Part shown: positions 5,331-5,449 of the stretch, in pieces | Position numbering within the stretch: the stretch's first letter is position 1 | Layout of the letters: every line of letters begins with the position of its first letter | Origin: Domibacillus sp. | Lineage (GTDB): Bacteria > Bacillota > Bacilli > Bacillales > Domibacillaceae | Reading direction: 5' to 3' | DNA length: 5,449 nt | Assembly: GCA_031177795.1 (NCBI GenBank) | Contig: JAPSKG010000155.1 | Coordinates: forward strand, 1 to 5,449 | Translations under genes and position numbers: made by a program | Notes under the pieces: generated by a model | Told to the model about the DNA's origin: nothing | Databases searched by the model: none | What the model saw: only the letters and a program-made list of their open reading frames with translations

Positions 5331-5449
5331 TTTTTAAGCAATTTCATTCCGTTGTTTTGAAATTTTTTTACTTATGAACCGGATATTAACAGGTGAAACG
5401 TTAACAAACATTAGATGATTACATCGCTAATAAACTAATTAAAATATAA

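Noticed and set aside
5393..5406. CcpA cre-like sequence TGAAACGTTAACA
   Set aside because: It lacks one base of the cre spacing, so the central CG is out of register with the consensus.

Overview
The window reads as chromosomal DNA of a low-GC, endospore-forming Bacillaceae-like Firmicute. The evidence is AT-rich intergenic DNA, strong AGGAGG-type ribosome binding sites, TTG starts, two lipoproteins with Gram-positive-style signal peptides, a YhcN/YlaJ-type spore lipoprotein, and a Bacillus-type secreted alkaline phosphatase. It holds six protein genes, one of them cut by the left edge. I see no RNA genes, mobile elements, CRISPR or phage genes.

Left part (1-1042), both genes on the minus strand. 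A truncated gene at 1-269 encodes a membrane-anchored, His-rich extracytoplasmic protein, possibly of the FixH/YtkA type. It sits behind a promoter whose spacer holds G-rich direct repeats, which suggests metal (copper-type) control. Upstream of it, 485-1042 encodes a small multi-pass membrane protein with a D-x3-H-x2-GG / WE-x2-E / D-x3-D pattern resembling YjdF/DUF2238 proteins. Its promoter region carries a CATACTA -10 typical of the forespore sigma factor SigG.

Middle (1279-2953), two plus-strand genes. The first is a YhcN/YlaJ-family sporulation lipoprotein with an unusually long Gly/Asn/Thr-rich repeat linker. The second is a DUF421 (YetF/YdfS-like) membrane protein preceded by a SigF-like promoter. 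Together with the SigG-like promoter to their left, these point to a neighbourhood expressed in the forespore and acting on spore membranes. This is inference from family and promoter resemblance.

Right part (3021-5176), two minus-strand genes. The first in transcription order is a complete secreted alkaline phosphatase of 468 codons with every metal and catalytic residue present. It is preceded by a four-repeat, 11-bp-periodic PhoP box and a -10 without a -35, as expected of the phosphate-starvation regulon. Downstream, after a hairpin, comes a lipoprotein of unknown function with a DUF4352-like beta domain. It converges with the DUF421 gene on a shared bidirectional terminator. The last 270 bases (5177-5449) are AT-rich and without a gene, apart from the phosphatase promoter and weak promoter-like signals pointing off the right edge.

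I do not see a clearly new system. The best leads are the probable forespore gene cluster, the repeat linker in the spore lipoprotein, the G-rich repeat promoter in front of the His-rich protein, and the repeated CAGCTGGTT motif between the divergent genes.
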